This document shows positions 17,669-26,230 of a stretch of DNA of 64,000 nt, one piece after another. Source of the stretch: CAWHNT01 sp963830775 (lineage in GTDB: Bacteria > Pseudomonadota > Alphaproteobacteria > Geminicoccales > Geminicoccaceae); assembly GCA_963830775.1 (NCBI GenBank), contig CAWHNT010000029.1, forward strand, positions 225,845 through 289,844, given 5' to 3'. The number at the start of each line of letters is the position of its first letter. Positions within the stretch are counted from its first letter, which is position 1. The translations under genes were made by a program, and so were the position numbers. The notes below the pieces were generated by a model, which saw nothing but the letters and a program-made list of their open reading frames with translations, had not been told where the DNA came from and made no database searches.

Positions 17669-18988
17669 TTAAGTGCCCGGCGCAGGTTTGGCGAGACGGT
17701 CGATCAGGTGCAGGAACGAGCCGAGCACGCGCCCCTGGACGCAACCCTGTGGGCCGAGATCCCGGCCGTCAGCGGTCGTGGCGTGGAAGAGCGGCGGGTC
17801 CTGCCGTTCCAGCTCGCTCGCATAGTGGAACTCGTGCCCGCGGAACAAGGTGCCGACCGGCCCCAGCGGCGTCACGGCCAGCGCCGTCATCGCGCGGTAG
17901 CCCAGATGCAGCCGTGGGTTGGCGAAGCTGGTCGTGACCGGCAGCAGACCGGCCATTGGCCAGGCATGGCCGTCCCGGTCGATGAGAGCTCTGCCCAGGA
18001 GCATGTAGCCGCCGCATTCGCCCAGGATGGCAGCTCCCCGTCCGGCGGCGGCGCGCAGGCCCGTCAGCAGGCGGTCGCACGCTGCGAGGCGCTGGCCGTG
18101 CAACTCCGGATAGCCGCCGGGGAGGTAGATGGCGTCGGCGGCAGCGTCCGGGGGCTCGTCGGCAAGGGGAGAGAAGAAGGTGAGGGTGCATCCGGCGCGC
18201 CGCCAGCCATCGAGCACGGCGGGATAGGTGAAGGCGAAGGCCTGGTCACGGGCGACGGCCACGTGCTGGCCAAGCGGCGGCAGGGGGCCTTGCATGGTCG
18301 CACTTGCGACGTGAGGGGGCAGGGGCCGAGCGAGAGCCTGCAGGCGATCGAGGTCGACGTGCTCCGCCACGATCGCCGCCGCCCGGTCGAGGAACGTCTC
18401 CAGCGAGCCGTGCTCCACCGCCTGCACCAGCCCCAGATGCCGGCTCGGCAGCTCGAGCGCCGCCTCGCGTGGGACGCAGCCCAGGACCTCCACCCCGGCC
18501 AGCGCCCGTCGCAGGATCTGCTCATGGCGCGCACTGCCGACACGGTTGAGGATGACGCCCGCGACCTCGACGTCGGGCCGGAAGTGCCGGAACCCCTGGG
18601 TCAGTGCCGCGACGGACGCACCCATGCCCCGCACGTCCACGACCAGCACCACCGGCAGGGCGAACGACGCTGCAAGGTCGGCCGTGCTGCCGCTGCCGTC
18701 GGCCGCACCGTCGAACAGGCCCGTCACGCCCTCGATTACGGCAAGCTGGCCGTCCACGGTGGTCGCCAGCGTCGCAGCCGTGGACTCCGGCCGCATCGCC
18801 CAGGGGTCGAGGCTGTAGGCCGGGCGGCCGGCCGCCGCTGCGAGGAAGGCCGGGTCGATATAGTCGGGGCCGACCTTGAACGGATGTACGCGCAACCCTC
18901 GGCGCACGAAGGCGCGCAAGGTCGCGGCGCAGATGACGGTCTTGCCGTGGCCTGAAGCCGGTGCGGCAACGACGAGCGCCGGGGTCAA
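17669..18988 (-). CDS. cobB: Cobyrinic/hydrogenobyrinic acid a,c-diamide synthase
   Basis: 439 residues if translation starts at TTG 18988 (GAGGCAGGG just upstream). The open frame extends further back but the upstream part has no family resemblance and would run into the divergent cbiD gene. The N-terminal ATP-binding domain opens with the P-loop-like VVAAPASGHGKT and continues VGPDYIDPAFL. The C-terminal glutamine amidotransferase domain has the nucleophile motif GECGGYMLLG and a C-terminal histidine (GHEFHYASEL). The enzyme amidates the a and c side chains with glutamine and ATP. It is also called CbiA, the more fitting name if the pathway inserts cobalt early as the neighbouring genes suggest. 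Confidence 0.93.
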   Translation of the reverse strand: MTPALVVAAPASGHGKTVICAATLRAFVRRGLRVHPFKVGPDYIDPAFLAAAAGRPAYSLDPWAMRPESTAATLATTVDGQLAVIEGVTGLFDGAADGSGSTADLAASFALPVVLVVDVRGMGASVAALTQGFRHFRPDVEVAGVILNRVGSARHEQILRRALAGVEVLGCVPREAALELPSRHLGLVQAVEHGSLETFLDRAAAIVAEHVDLDRLQALARPLPPHVASATMQGPLPPLGQHVAVARDQAFAFTYPAVLDGWRRAGCTLTFFSPLADEPPDAAADAIYLPGGYPELHGQRLAACDRLLTGLRAAAGRGAAILGECGGYMLLGRALIDRDGHAWPMAGLLPVTTSFANPRLHLGYRAMTALAVTPLGPVGTLFRGHEFHYASELERQDPPLFHATTADGRDLGPQGCVQGRVLGSFLHLIDRLAKPAPGT

Positions 18989-19018
18989 CCCTGCCTCGTG
19001 ACGTGGTAAGGCTTCCGC

Positions 19019-20120
19019 ATGAGCGCGATTGTCTACCCGGAAGAGGGGCCGGCAGGCGAGAGCGGGCGGCCGTTGCGGCGCGGTTGGACCACCGGTGCCT
19101 GCGCCACCGCGGCGGCCAAGGCCGCCTACTCGGCCCTGCTCGGCCACGGCTTCCCGGACCCGGTCGAGATCACCCTGCCGCGTGGCGGAAGCGCGCATTT
19201 CGGCCTCGCCGAGGCCGGGGTTCAGTCGGAGTCGGCTTCGGCCGGCGTGATCAAGGATGCGGGTGACGACCCGGACGTGACGCATGGCTGCCTCGTGCGG
19301 GCCACGGTTCGGCACAGCGGGCGGGGGCAGGGCGTCACGTTCCACGCCGGCGAGGGGGTGGGGACGATCACGCTGGAGGGGCTCCAGCTCCCGCCCGGCG
19401 AGGCTGCGATCAACCCGGTGCCGCGGAGGATGATCGCCGATGCGCTGAGGGAGATCGCCGGGCATCTACCGGACGTGGCCGTCACCATCTCGATCCCCGG
19501 CGGCCAGGAGCTCGCCAAGCGGACGATGAACGCGCGGCTGGGGATCGTCGGCGGCCTCTCGATCCTGGGGACGACCGGGATCGTGGTCCCCTACAGCTGC
19601 TCGGCGTGGATCCACTCGATCCATCGCGGGATCGACGTCGCCCGTGCAGCCGGACTCGAGCACATCGCGGCCGCGACGGGCAGCACCTCGGAGCGCGCGG
19701 TCCAAGTCCTGCACGGGCTGCCGGAGATCGCGCTGATCGACATGGGCGACTTCGTCGGCGGCACGCTGAAGTATCTCCGCCGGCATCCGGTGCCCCGGCT
19801 CACGCTGGCGGGCGGCTTCGCCAAGCTCGCCAAGCTGGGGCAGGGTGCCCTTGATCTGCACTCGGGGCGCGCCCGGCTCGATCAGGAGAGGCTGGCCGCT
19901 CGCGCAGCGGCAACAGGCGCGCCCGATGAGCTTGTCGAGCTTATCCGGGTGGCCAACACCGCGAACCAGAATCCTGGGTCGATCGCTGGCAGCGGGCTAC
20001 CCCGTGGCGGACATGGTTGCCGCCGAGGCCCGTGCCGTAGCTCGGGCGACCGCCGGGCCGGCCATTGGGATCGATGTGATCGTCGTCGACCGGCAAGGCG
20101 CAATCGTTGGCAGAGCCTGA
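19019..20120 (+). CDS. cbiD: Cobalt-precorrin-5B C1-methyltransferase (one frameshift)
   Basis: About 366 residues after correction, the usual CbiD size. The N-terminal motif RRGWTTGACATAAAKAA is the family signature, followed by EGVGTITLEGLQLPPGEAAINPVPR (quoted in parts) and GTTGIVVPYSCSAW. Near 19972 the frame changes; deleting one A from CAGAATC gives ANTANQILGRSLAAGYP and carries on to the normal CbiD end VDRQGAIVGRA. CbiD methylates C1 in the oxygen-independent pathway. The gene is divergent from cobB with only 30 bases between starts, and its end overlaps the cobK start. Confidence 0.9.
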
Positions 20121-20928
20121 GGAGCGCCCGCGCGTCCTCATCCTGGCCGGCACGGCGGAAGGGCGGGCTATCGCCGAGACCCTGGCGGCACAGGGCCGGA
20201 TGGCCCCGGTCCTGTCCCTGGCCGGGCTCACCGAGGCCGAGGCGCCCTCAGGCGTGGTCGTCCGCCGCGGCGGCTTCGGCGGCGCGGGCGGGCTTGCGGC
20301 CTACCTGCGCGGGCTGCGCTTCGTCGCCTTGGTCGATGCCACGCACCCTTTCGCCGCCCGTATGCACAGCCACGCCGTGGCCGCTGCCAGGACTGCCGAC
20401 GTGCCCTGCTTCCGCGTCCAGCGCCGACCCTGGCTGCCGGAAGCCGGCGACCGCTGGCACGCCTTCGACCGGCTCGAGGACGGCCTCGCCTGGCTCCGCA
20501 CCCGCGTCGACCGCGTCTTCGCCACCCTCGGCCGCCGCGCGCTCCCTCAGCTCGGTGCCGAGACCGGCCTCCATTTCATCGTCCGCGGCATCGTCCGTCC
20601 CGACGGCCTGCCCTCCAACGTCACCTGGATCGCCGGCCGACCACCCTTTCCGCTGGCCGACGAGGTGCGGCTTTTCAGGAGGCACGCCGTCCAGGCCCTC
20701 TTCGTCCAGGCCAGCGGCGGCGAGCTCACCGCCGACAAGCTGGCCGCGGCGCGTGAGCTCGGGCTGCCGGTGGCGATGCTGACGCCGCCCCAAGCCGCAG
20801 GCGGCGACGCCTCGGGCTCGGTCGCTGAGGCGCTGGCGTGGCTGGAGCACCTACTCGTTCGATCCGACGTGCAACTCGATCCGGGAACCGGCATGTCGGG
20901 CCCACCTCGACTTGGAGAAGGCAGGTGA
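20107..20928 (+). CDS. cobK: Precorrin-6A (cobalt-precorrin-6A) reductase
   Basis: 273 residues from TTG 20107, inside the last codons of cbiD. The family features are present: the dinucleotide-binding start VLILAGTAEGRAIAE, LVDATHPFAARMHSHAV near residues 75-95, and VFATLGRRALPQL. The enzyme (also called CbiJ) reduces a double bond of precorrin-6A or its cobalt form with a nicotinamide cofactor. It is translationally coupled to cbiD on one side and to a small gene (GTGA overlap) on the other. Confidence 0.92.
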   Translation: MAEPEERPRVLILAGTAEGRAIAETLAAQGRMAPVLSLAGLTEAEAPSGVVVRRGGFGGAGGLAAYLRGLRFVALVDATHPFAARMHSHAVAAARTADVPCFRVQRRPWLPEAGDRWHAFDRLEDGLAWLRTRVDRVFATLGRRALPQLGAETGLHFIVRGIVRPDGLPSNVTWIAGRPPFPLADEVRLFRRHAVQALFVQASGGELTADKLAAARELGLPVAMLTPPQAAGGDASGSVAEALAWLEHLLVRSDVQLDPGTGMSGPPRLGEGR

Positions 20929-21149
20929 GCAAATCGAGAGAGCTGACCGAGGCCGAGGCCTTCCAGGCGATGCCCTCATTCCTGGAGGGCACGGAGCGCG
21001 GGAAGTCGGATGAGATCGCGATCCTGCTTGGCTCGCTGGCGATGCAGCCGGACGGGAGGCCGGCAGATGGGGCTCTGGCAAGGGACTGGAGCGCCGCCGT
21101 GCGGCGGGTAATTTCCCGACGCGACGGCCACACCAAGGACGCGGCGTAG
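20925..21149 (+). CDS. Small soluble protein in the cobalamin cluster, unknown
   Basis: 74 residues, starting at GTG 20925 that overlaps the cobK stop (GTGA). The sequence begins SKSRELTEAEAFQAMPSFLEG and is mostly helical and charged, with no signal peptide, metal-binding cluster or membrane helix. Its stop lies one base from the convergent cobM stop. The tight coupling and gene-like composition argue that it is real. It does not look like CobE, CbtB or other small B12-related proteins I know. Confidence 0.5.
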   Translation: MSKSRELTEAEAFQAMPSFLEGTERGKSDEIAILLGSLAMQPDGRPADGALARDWSAAVRRVISRRDGHTKDAA

Positions 21150-21150
21150 G

Positions 21151-21912
21151 TCAGCTCGCCCGCGGCCGGAGCACGTGATGGTGGTCGGCCGCGTAGAGCC
21201 TGCTCTCCGTTCCCGCTTCGCCTGAGAGCGCCCGGCCGACCAGGATCAGGGCCGTGCGCGTGATCCCGGCCGCCTTCACCTGCTCGCGGATCGTGCTCAG
21301 CGTCCCGCGCAGGATCAACTCGTCGGGCCAAGTGGCGCGGTAGACGACGGCCACGGGGCAGTCGGCGCCCAGGATCGGGGTCAGCTCGCGGCAGATGCGG
21401 GCAAGGTTGTTGATCGACAGGTGGACGGCGAGCGTGGCGCCGGTGCGGGCGAAGGTGGCGAGGTCCTCGCCTTCGGGCATGGCGGAGGCGCGCACGGCCG
21501 TGCGGGTCAGGACGACGGACTGGGCGATCTCGGGCAGGGTGAGCTCGAGTCCCAGGCTGGCAGCAGCGGCAGCGAAGGCGGGGACGCCGGGGGTGATGGT
21601 CCAGGGGATGCCGAGGGCGTCGAGGCGGCGGCACTGCTCGGCGATGGCGCCGTAGAGCGATGGGTCGCCGGAGTGGACACGTGCCACGTCCTCGTCCCGT
21701 GCTTCCGCCTCGGCGATCACGGCAATGATTTCGTCGAGGGTCATCGGGGCGGTATCGCGCACGAGGGCATCGGCCGGGGCTTCGGCCACAACCTCGCGCG
21801 GGACGAGGGAGCCGGCGTAGAGGCAGACCGGGCAGCGGCGGATCAGGGCGAGGCCGCGGACGGTGATGAGGTCGGGCGCTCCCGGGCCCGCACCGATGAA
21901 GTGGACGGTCAT
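21151..21912 (-). CDS. cobM: Precorrin-4 (cobalt-precorrin-4) C11-methyltransferase
   Basis: 253 residues. The tetrapyrrole methylase signatures are clear: N-terminal VHFIGAGPGAPDLITVRG (glycine-rich loop), ARVHSGDPSLYGAIAEQ, and TITPGVPAFAAAAASLG. The family (CobM/CbiF) transfers a methyl group from S-adenosylmethionine to C11. The ATG overlaps the stop of the upstream cbiG-cobJ gene as ATGA at 21909-21912, so the leftward cobalamin genes form one operon ending here. Confidence 0.94.
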   Translation of the reverse strand: MTVHFIGAGPGAPDLITVRGLALIRRCPVCLYAGSLVPREVVAEAPADALVRDTAPMTLDEIIAVIAEAEARDEDVARVHSGDPSLYGAIAEQCRRLDALGIPWTITPGVPAFAAAAASLGLELTLPEIAQSVVLTRTAVRASAMPEGEDLATFARTGATLAVHLSINNLARICRELTPILGADCPVAVVYRATWPDELILRGTLSTIREQVKAAGITRTALILVGRALSGEAGTESRLYAADHHHVLRPRAS

Positions 21913-23691
21913 GCGACCCGGTAGCCGCGGGGAGTGTAGACCCAGTCGGGCCCGTGCAGCCGTGGCACCCGGCGCGTCGTGCTGCTGCCGACCAGGACGA
22001 GCGAGAGCATGTCGACCTCGGCTGGGACGAACTCACTCAGGCTGGTGAGGCGGGATGTCTCGTCCTGGCGACCGAGGTTGCGGGCGATGATGACCGGGGT
22101 CTCCGGCGGGCGATGGCGGAGGAGAATCTCGCGGGCGAGGGGGAGAAGCTCGCGTCGGCGCTGGGAGGCGGGGTTGTAGAGGGCGAGCACGAAGTCGGCG
22201 GCCGCCGCAGCCTCGAGACGGCGCTCGATCATGGCGCGCGGTGTGAGCAGGTCGGAGAGCGAGATGGCGCAGAAATCGTGGCCGAGCGGGGCGCCAAACC
22301 GGGCGGCGGCCGCCTGCATGGCGGAGACGCCGGGGCTGACCACGATCTCGAGCCGCTGCCAGTCCGGCTCGTTCTCGACCAGCTCAAGGACGAGGGTCGC
22401 CAGCGCGTAGATGCCCGGATCGCCCGAGCAGACGAGCGCGACGTTGTATCCCGAGGCGGCTCGCTCCAGGGCGAGACGGCAGCGGTCCTGCTCGGCCCCG
22501 ATCGGGGAGCGATGCAGCTTCTGCTGCGGGAGGGCCCCGGCGAGGTCGAGATAGAGATCGTAGCCTACCAGCTCGTCGGCCTGGTCGAGCAGGGCCTGGG
22601 CTTCCCGGGTGCGCCAGGAGGCTTCGCCGGGCCCGAGGCCGACGATGGCGAGCCGGCCGCGCGCGCGGCCCAGGGTTGCCGGATCGATCACGGCCGGGGC
22701 CAGCGCCAGCGCGCAGGTGCAGCGTTCGCCGATCTGCTTGGGGACCAGCAGGCTGCCTTCCAGTCCCGCCGCCGCGAGTGCGGCACCCTCGGCCACGCCC
22801 CAGCAACCTGTCGCTCGATAGGCAGCCTCCGAAGGATGGACGAGACGAGACGTCTCGTCCCGCAGCCGCTCGGCCGTGAAAAAGCGGGCGGGGACGTCCA
22901 GCTCGGCCGCAAGCGCGTGGATCGCAGGCTCGGCCGCCTTGAGATCGACCGAGACGATGCAGCCGACCGCCTGCGGGCTGGCGCCGGCCTGGGCAAGCGC
23001 CTTGTGCGCCAGCAGACAGACGGCGGCCGGTTCGGCTCCACGCTCGCAGCCGATGCCCAGGGCCAGCACCTTCGGATGGTAGACTAGATGCCGGGGGGAC
23101 GCAGCGACCTTCCGCCAGGTGGCGTCGAAGAGTGATCTCGGAAGGCTCGGCAGCGCTTCCCAGGGGCTCGAGCCACTCTGCCGGGACCTCAGCCTCGATG
23201 CGCGCACCTGCTCCGCCGAGCAACGCCGCCGTAACCGTCTTGGCTGCCTCTGGGTTGGCCAGCGTCCAGCCTTCGGGCGGCTCGTCCAGCGCCAGCCCGA
23301 GGGCTGCGTCACCGGCCGTGGTCACCGCGGGTGCCACCCCTAGAGCTCGTCCGATCTCGCGTGCCAGCCGGTTGGCGCCATGATGCCCGCCCAGGAGCGG
23401 GACCACCGCCGAGCCGTCCTCGGCCACAGCGAGGACCGGTGGCTCGTCGCGTTTGTCGCGCAGCAGCGGTGCCAGGGCCCGGATCAGGATGCCGGCCGCG
23501 CACACGCCCACGACGGCGACGCGGTCGCGGAACAGGCCCTGGAGGTGCGGCACCAGCTTCTCGAAACGGATGTCGGCCGGGCATGCCGCACAGGCCGGGG
23601 CATGGATTCGCGCGCCCGGCAACGCCTCGGCCAGGCGTTTGGCCAGCGCCTCGCTGCGGGCGCCGAGGGTGACGACGGCGATCTCCCTCAT
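21909..23691 (-). CDS. cobJ: CbiG-CobJ fusion: cobalt-precorrin-5A hydrolase plus precorrin-3B C17-methyltransferase (one frameshift)
   Basis: About 593 residues after correction. Residues 1-180 are the CbiG N-terminal and central domains (REIAVVTLGARSEALAKRL, then AVVPLLGGHHGANRLAREIG, the family's histidine-rich loop). Residues about 200-325 are the CbiG C-terminal/CobE-like domain (VLALGIGCERGAEP). The rest is a CobJ/CbiH methyltransferase (LAIVGLGPGEASWRT, ALVCSGDPGIYALATL). The frame break near 23155-23165 is repaired by dropping one C from CCCTGG. CbiG opens the lactone ring in the oxygen-independent pathway and CobJ/CbiH makes the ring contraction with C17 methylation, so the two consecutive or near-consecutive activities are joined. 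Start overlaps the cobI stop (ATGA). Confidence 0.88.
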
Positions 23692-24392
23692 GCGCCGGGG
23701 CGGCTGCGTCCGGCGATGATCAGCGAGAAGTAGGGCACCTGCGGGTCGTTGGCGGCGGCGAGCGGCCGGATGCGCTGCTGCGCCAGGGTGACGTTCTCGA
23801 CCAGCACGGCCCCTTCCAGCATGCGGGCGCTGCCCAGGGCTTCCTTCACCTTGTCGAGATGGCGGCCGACCTTGAGGATCACCGCCCGGTCGGCCTGCTG
23901 GAGGAGTTCGGCCAGGCGCTTGGGCGGCAGCGTTGCCGGTACCACGGCCAGCGCCTCGTCACCCATCGCGAGCGGGATCTGCGCCACGGCCGCCGAGGCC
24001 GTGATCGAGGTGATGCCCGGGACGACCTCGATCTCGAACCGGTTGGCGAGGCGGCCCATGAGCTGGGCGAAGGAGCCGTAGAGGAGCGGGTCGCCCTCGC
24101 ACAGGAAGACCACGTCGTTGCCCTGGCCGAGCTCGCCGATGACGCCGGTCACGAGCTGGGTGTAGGCGCGGCCGCTGGCGGTCGGGTCCTGGCTCATCGG
24201 CATCACCGCGATCAGCTCGCGCGTGCCGTGGCGGATGTAGGAGGCCGCTATCTCGCGGGCACGGCTCGCCCGTCCGGCGGCCGCGATGAACGCGATCGCG
24301 GGCGTCTTCTCGAGCGCCCGGACTCCGCGCATGGTCATGAGCTCGGGATCGCCCGGGCCGACCCCGAGGCCGATCAGCTTGCCGCGGCGCAT
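23688..24392 (-). CDS. cobI: Precorrin-2 (cobalt-factor II) C20-methyltransferase
   Basis: 234 residues from ATG 24392. Longer open reading upstream lies inside cobL and lacks family resemblance. Signatures: KLIGLGVGPGDPELMTMRG at the N-terminus, VVFLCEGDPLLYGSFAQLM and VVPGITSITASAAVA. The enzyme (CobI/CbiL) adds the C20 methyl group that is later lost on ring contraction. The start lies 19 bases inside the end of cobL, and the stop overlaps the cbiG-cobJ start. Confidence 0.94.
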   Translation of the reverse strand: MRRGKLIGLGVGPGDPELMTMRGVRALEKTPAIAFIAAAGRASRAREIAASYIRHGTRELIAVMPMSQDPTASGRAYTQLVTGVIGELGQGNDVVFLCEGDPLLYGSFAQLMGRLANRFEIEVVPGITSITASAAVAQIPLAMGDEALAVVPATLPPKRLAELLQQADRAVILKVGRHLDKVKEALGSARMLEGAVLVENVTLAQQRIRPLAAANDPQVPYFSLIIAGRSRPGA

Positions 24393-25597
24393 GGCTTTCT
24401 CACGGCGAGATGCGTGACAGGTAGCGCCGGGCGCCACGCCACCTCGCCGCCCAGTGGTTCCGCCCGGCCAAGCGCGATCCGGACCAGCCGGCCGCCGCAC
24501 CGTGCATGACATGCCAGAAGAGCGGCCTCACCGGCAAGGGTCACGGCGTTGGCAACCAGGCGGCCGCCGGGTCGCAGGCGGTCCCAGCAGGCGTCGAGGA
24601 GGCCGGGATCGGCCAGGCCGCCGCCGAGGAAGACCGCGTCCGGTGCTGGCAGCCCGTCCAGGCAGGCCGGCGCCTGGCCCTCGATCAGCTCGAGCTCGGG
24701 CACGCCAAGGCTCAAGGCGTTGGCTCGGATGCGCGCGGCCCGTGCCGCATTCCGCTCGATCGCCACCGCCTTCAGGCTCGCGTCCGCCCGGAGCCAGTCG
24801 ATCGCGACGCTGCCGGCACCGGCCCCGATGTCCCAGAGCAGCTCGCCCGGCAATGGCGCCAGGCTCGCCAGGGTGATGGCCCGTATCTCCTGCTTCGTGA
24901 GCTGGCCGTCATGCGCGAAGGCCGTATCCGGGAGGGCGGTCCCGACCGGGGTCGGATCAAGGCCCGGGTCGGCCTGGAGCGCCACCGCCACGGTGTTGAG
25001 GTCCGCGAACCGGCCGATGAGCTCTTCTTCCGGCCTGAGCCGGCTGACGCGCTCGCCAGGGCCTCCGAGCTCCTCCAGAACCCACATTTCACTCCTACCG
25101 TAGCCGCTCCTGTGCAGCAGCCCGGCGAGCGCCGCAGGTCCTGCGCCATCGCTGGTCAGCACCAGCAGGCGTCGGCCGGGTGCCAGGTAGCGCCGAAGCC
25201 GCTCCGGTGGGCGGCCGTGAGCGCTCAGCGTCAGGGTGCTCTCCAAGGGCCAGCCCAGCCGTGCCGCGGCTTCCTGGAAGGCGGAAACGTGCGGCAGAAC
25301 TTGTACCTCGTCCCGCGGGATATGCCGCAGCAGGAGGTCCGCCACCCCGAACCAGAGCGGGTCGCCTGTCGCGAGCACGGCCACGGGCCGTCCGCGGTAG
25401 GCCAGGAGATCGCCGATCGTGTCCGCCAAGGGTGAGCGCCAGGCGAGGCGAGGGCGGCCATCCTCCGGCACGAGCGCCAGATGCCGGTGCCCGCCCACGA
25501 GAAGCTCGGCACCTGCCAACGCGGCACTTGCCCGCCGACCAAGGCCGGGGAGCCCGTCGGCACCGATCCCGACCACCGTCAGCCAGCGCCCGCTCAC
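24374..25597 (-). CDS. cobL: Bifunctional precorrin-6Y C5,15-methyltransferase (decarboxylating)
   Basis: 407 residues from GTG 25597, which overlaps the cobH stop as GTGA. The N-terminal half is a CbiE-type tetrapyrrole methylase (LTVVGIGADGLPGLG, VAVLATGDPLWFGVADLLL). The C-terminal half, from about 215, is a CbiT-type Rossmann methyltransferase (GELLWDIGAGAGSVAIDWLR). CobL methylates C5 and C15 and decarboxylates the C12 acetate chain. It ends by overlapping cobI. Confidence 0.94.
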   Translation of the reverse strand: MSGRWLTVVGIGADGLPGLGRRASAALAGAELLVGGHRHLALVPEDGRPRLAWRSPLADTIGDLLAYRGRPVAVLATGDPLWFGVADLLLRHIPRDEVQVLPHVSAFQEAAARLGWPLESTLTLSAHGRPPERLRRYLAPGRRLLVLTSDGAGPAALAGLLHRSGYGRSEMWVLEELGGPGERVSRLRPEEELIGRFADLNTVAVALQADPGLDPTPVGTALPDTAFAHDGQLTKQEIRAITLASLAPLPGELLWDIGAGAGSVAIDWLRADASLKAVAIERNAARAARIRANALSLGVPELELIEGQAPACLDGLPAPDAVFLGGGLADPGLLDACWDRLRPGGRLVANAVTLAGEAALLACHARCGGRLVRIALGRAEPLGGEVAWRPALPVTHLAVRKPCAAAS

Positions 25598-26224
25598 GGG
25601 TCCGGCAGCAGGATGGCATTGACGGCGGCAGCCGCGAGGGCGCTCCCGCCGAACCGGCCCCGGAGTGTCACGTAGGGGATGCCCAGCCCGGCCTCGATCA
25701 GGGCATCCTTGCTCTCGGCGGCACCCACGAGCCCCACCGGGAAGGCCAGGATGGCAGCCGGTCTCTCCGGTACTTCGGCCAGGACTTCCAAGAGACGGAA
25801 GAGCGCCGTCGGCGCATTCCCGATCGCCACGACGCTGCCCGCCAGGTGAGGCCGCCAGAGGTCCACGGCAGCTGCCGAGCGGGTGGTCTCCTCGCTGCTC
25901 CGCCAGCGCCCGGGCTGCGGGAGCGTCCACGGCGCAGAAGGTGCCGGTACTCTCCGGCAGCAGGCGACGCATGATCCCCGCCTCCACCATGCGGGCATCG
26001 CAGAGGATCGTGGCCCCTGCCGCGAGTGCCCTCCTTCCCGCCGCGAGCGGATCGCCCCCGAACGCGAGGTCGCGGACGATCTCCGGCAGCCCGCAGGCAT
26101 GGACCAGCCGCAGCGCCAGCGGGTGGAGCGCCGGTGCCACGGCGGTGAGATCGGTCAGCTCCCGGGCGAGCTCGAACGAGCGGGCGTAGATCGCCTCCGG
26201 CCGGCGCAGATGGCCGTGAGCCAC
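25594..26224 (-). CDS. cobH: Precorrin-8X (cobalt-precorrin-8) methylmutase (one frameshift)
   Basis: About 209 residues after correction, the normal size. The GTG start at 26224 follows the cbiX stop by six bases. Family signatures: RRPEAIYARSFELARELTD, VHACGLPEIVRDLAF (the conserved active-site histidine lies in VHACG), GATILCDARMVEAGI, and after the frame change TTRSAAAVDLW and VAIGNAPTALFRLLE. The frame break lies near 25885-25895 and is repaired by removing one base. CobH/CbiC moves a methyl group from C11 to C12. The order cbiX-cobH-cobL-cobI-cbiG/cobJ-cobM with overlaps is a single operon. Confidence 0.9.
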
Positions 26225-26230
26225 GGCGCC

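Noticed and set aside
18989..19465. Upstream extension of the cobB reading frame to give a 598-residue protein
   Set aside because: The extension overlaps the divergent cbiD gene and has no cobB-like sequence; a TTG start at 18988 gives the normal length.
19960..19985. Programmed frameshift in cbiD
   Set aside because: The site is a doubled A in ordinary sequence without a slippery heptamer or downstream structure, and it matches the general one-base-gain pattern of the window.
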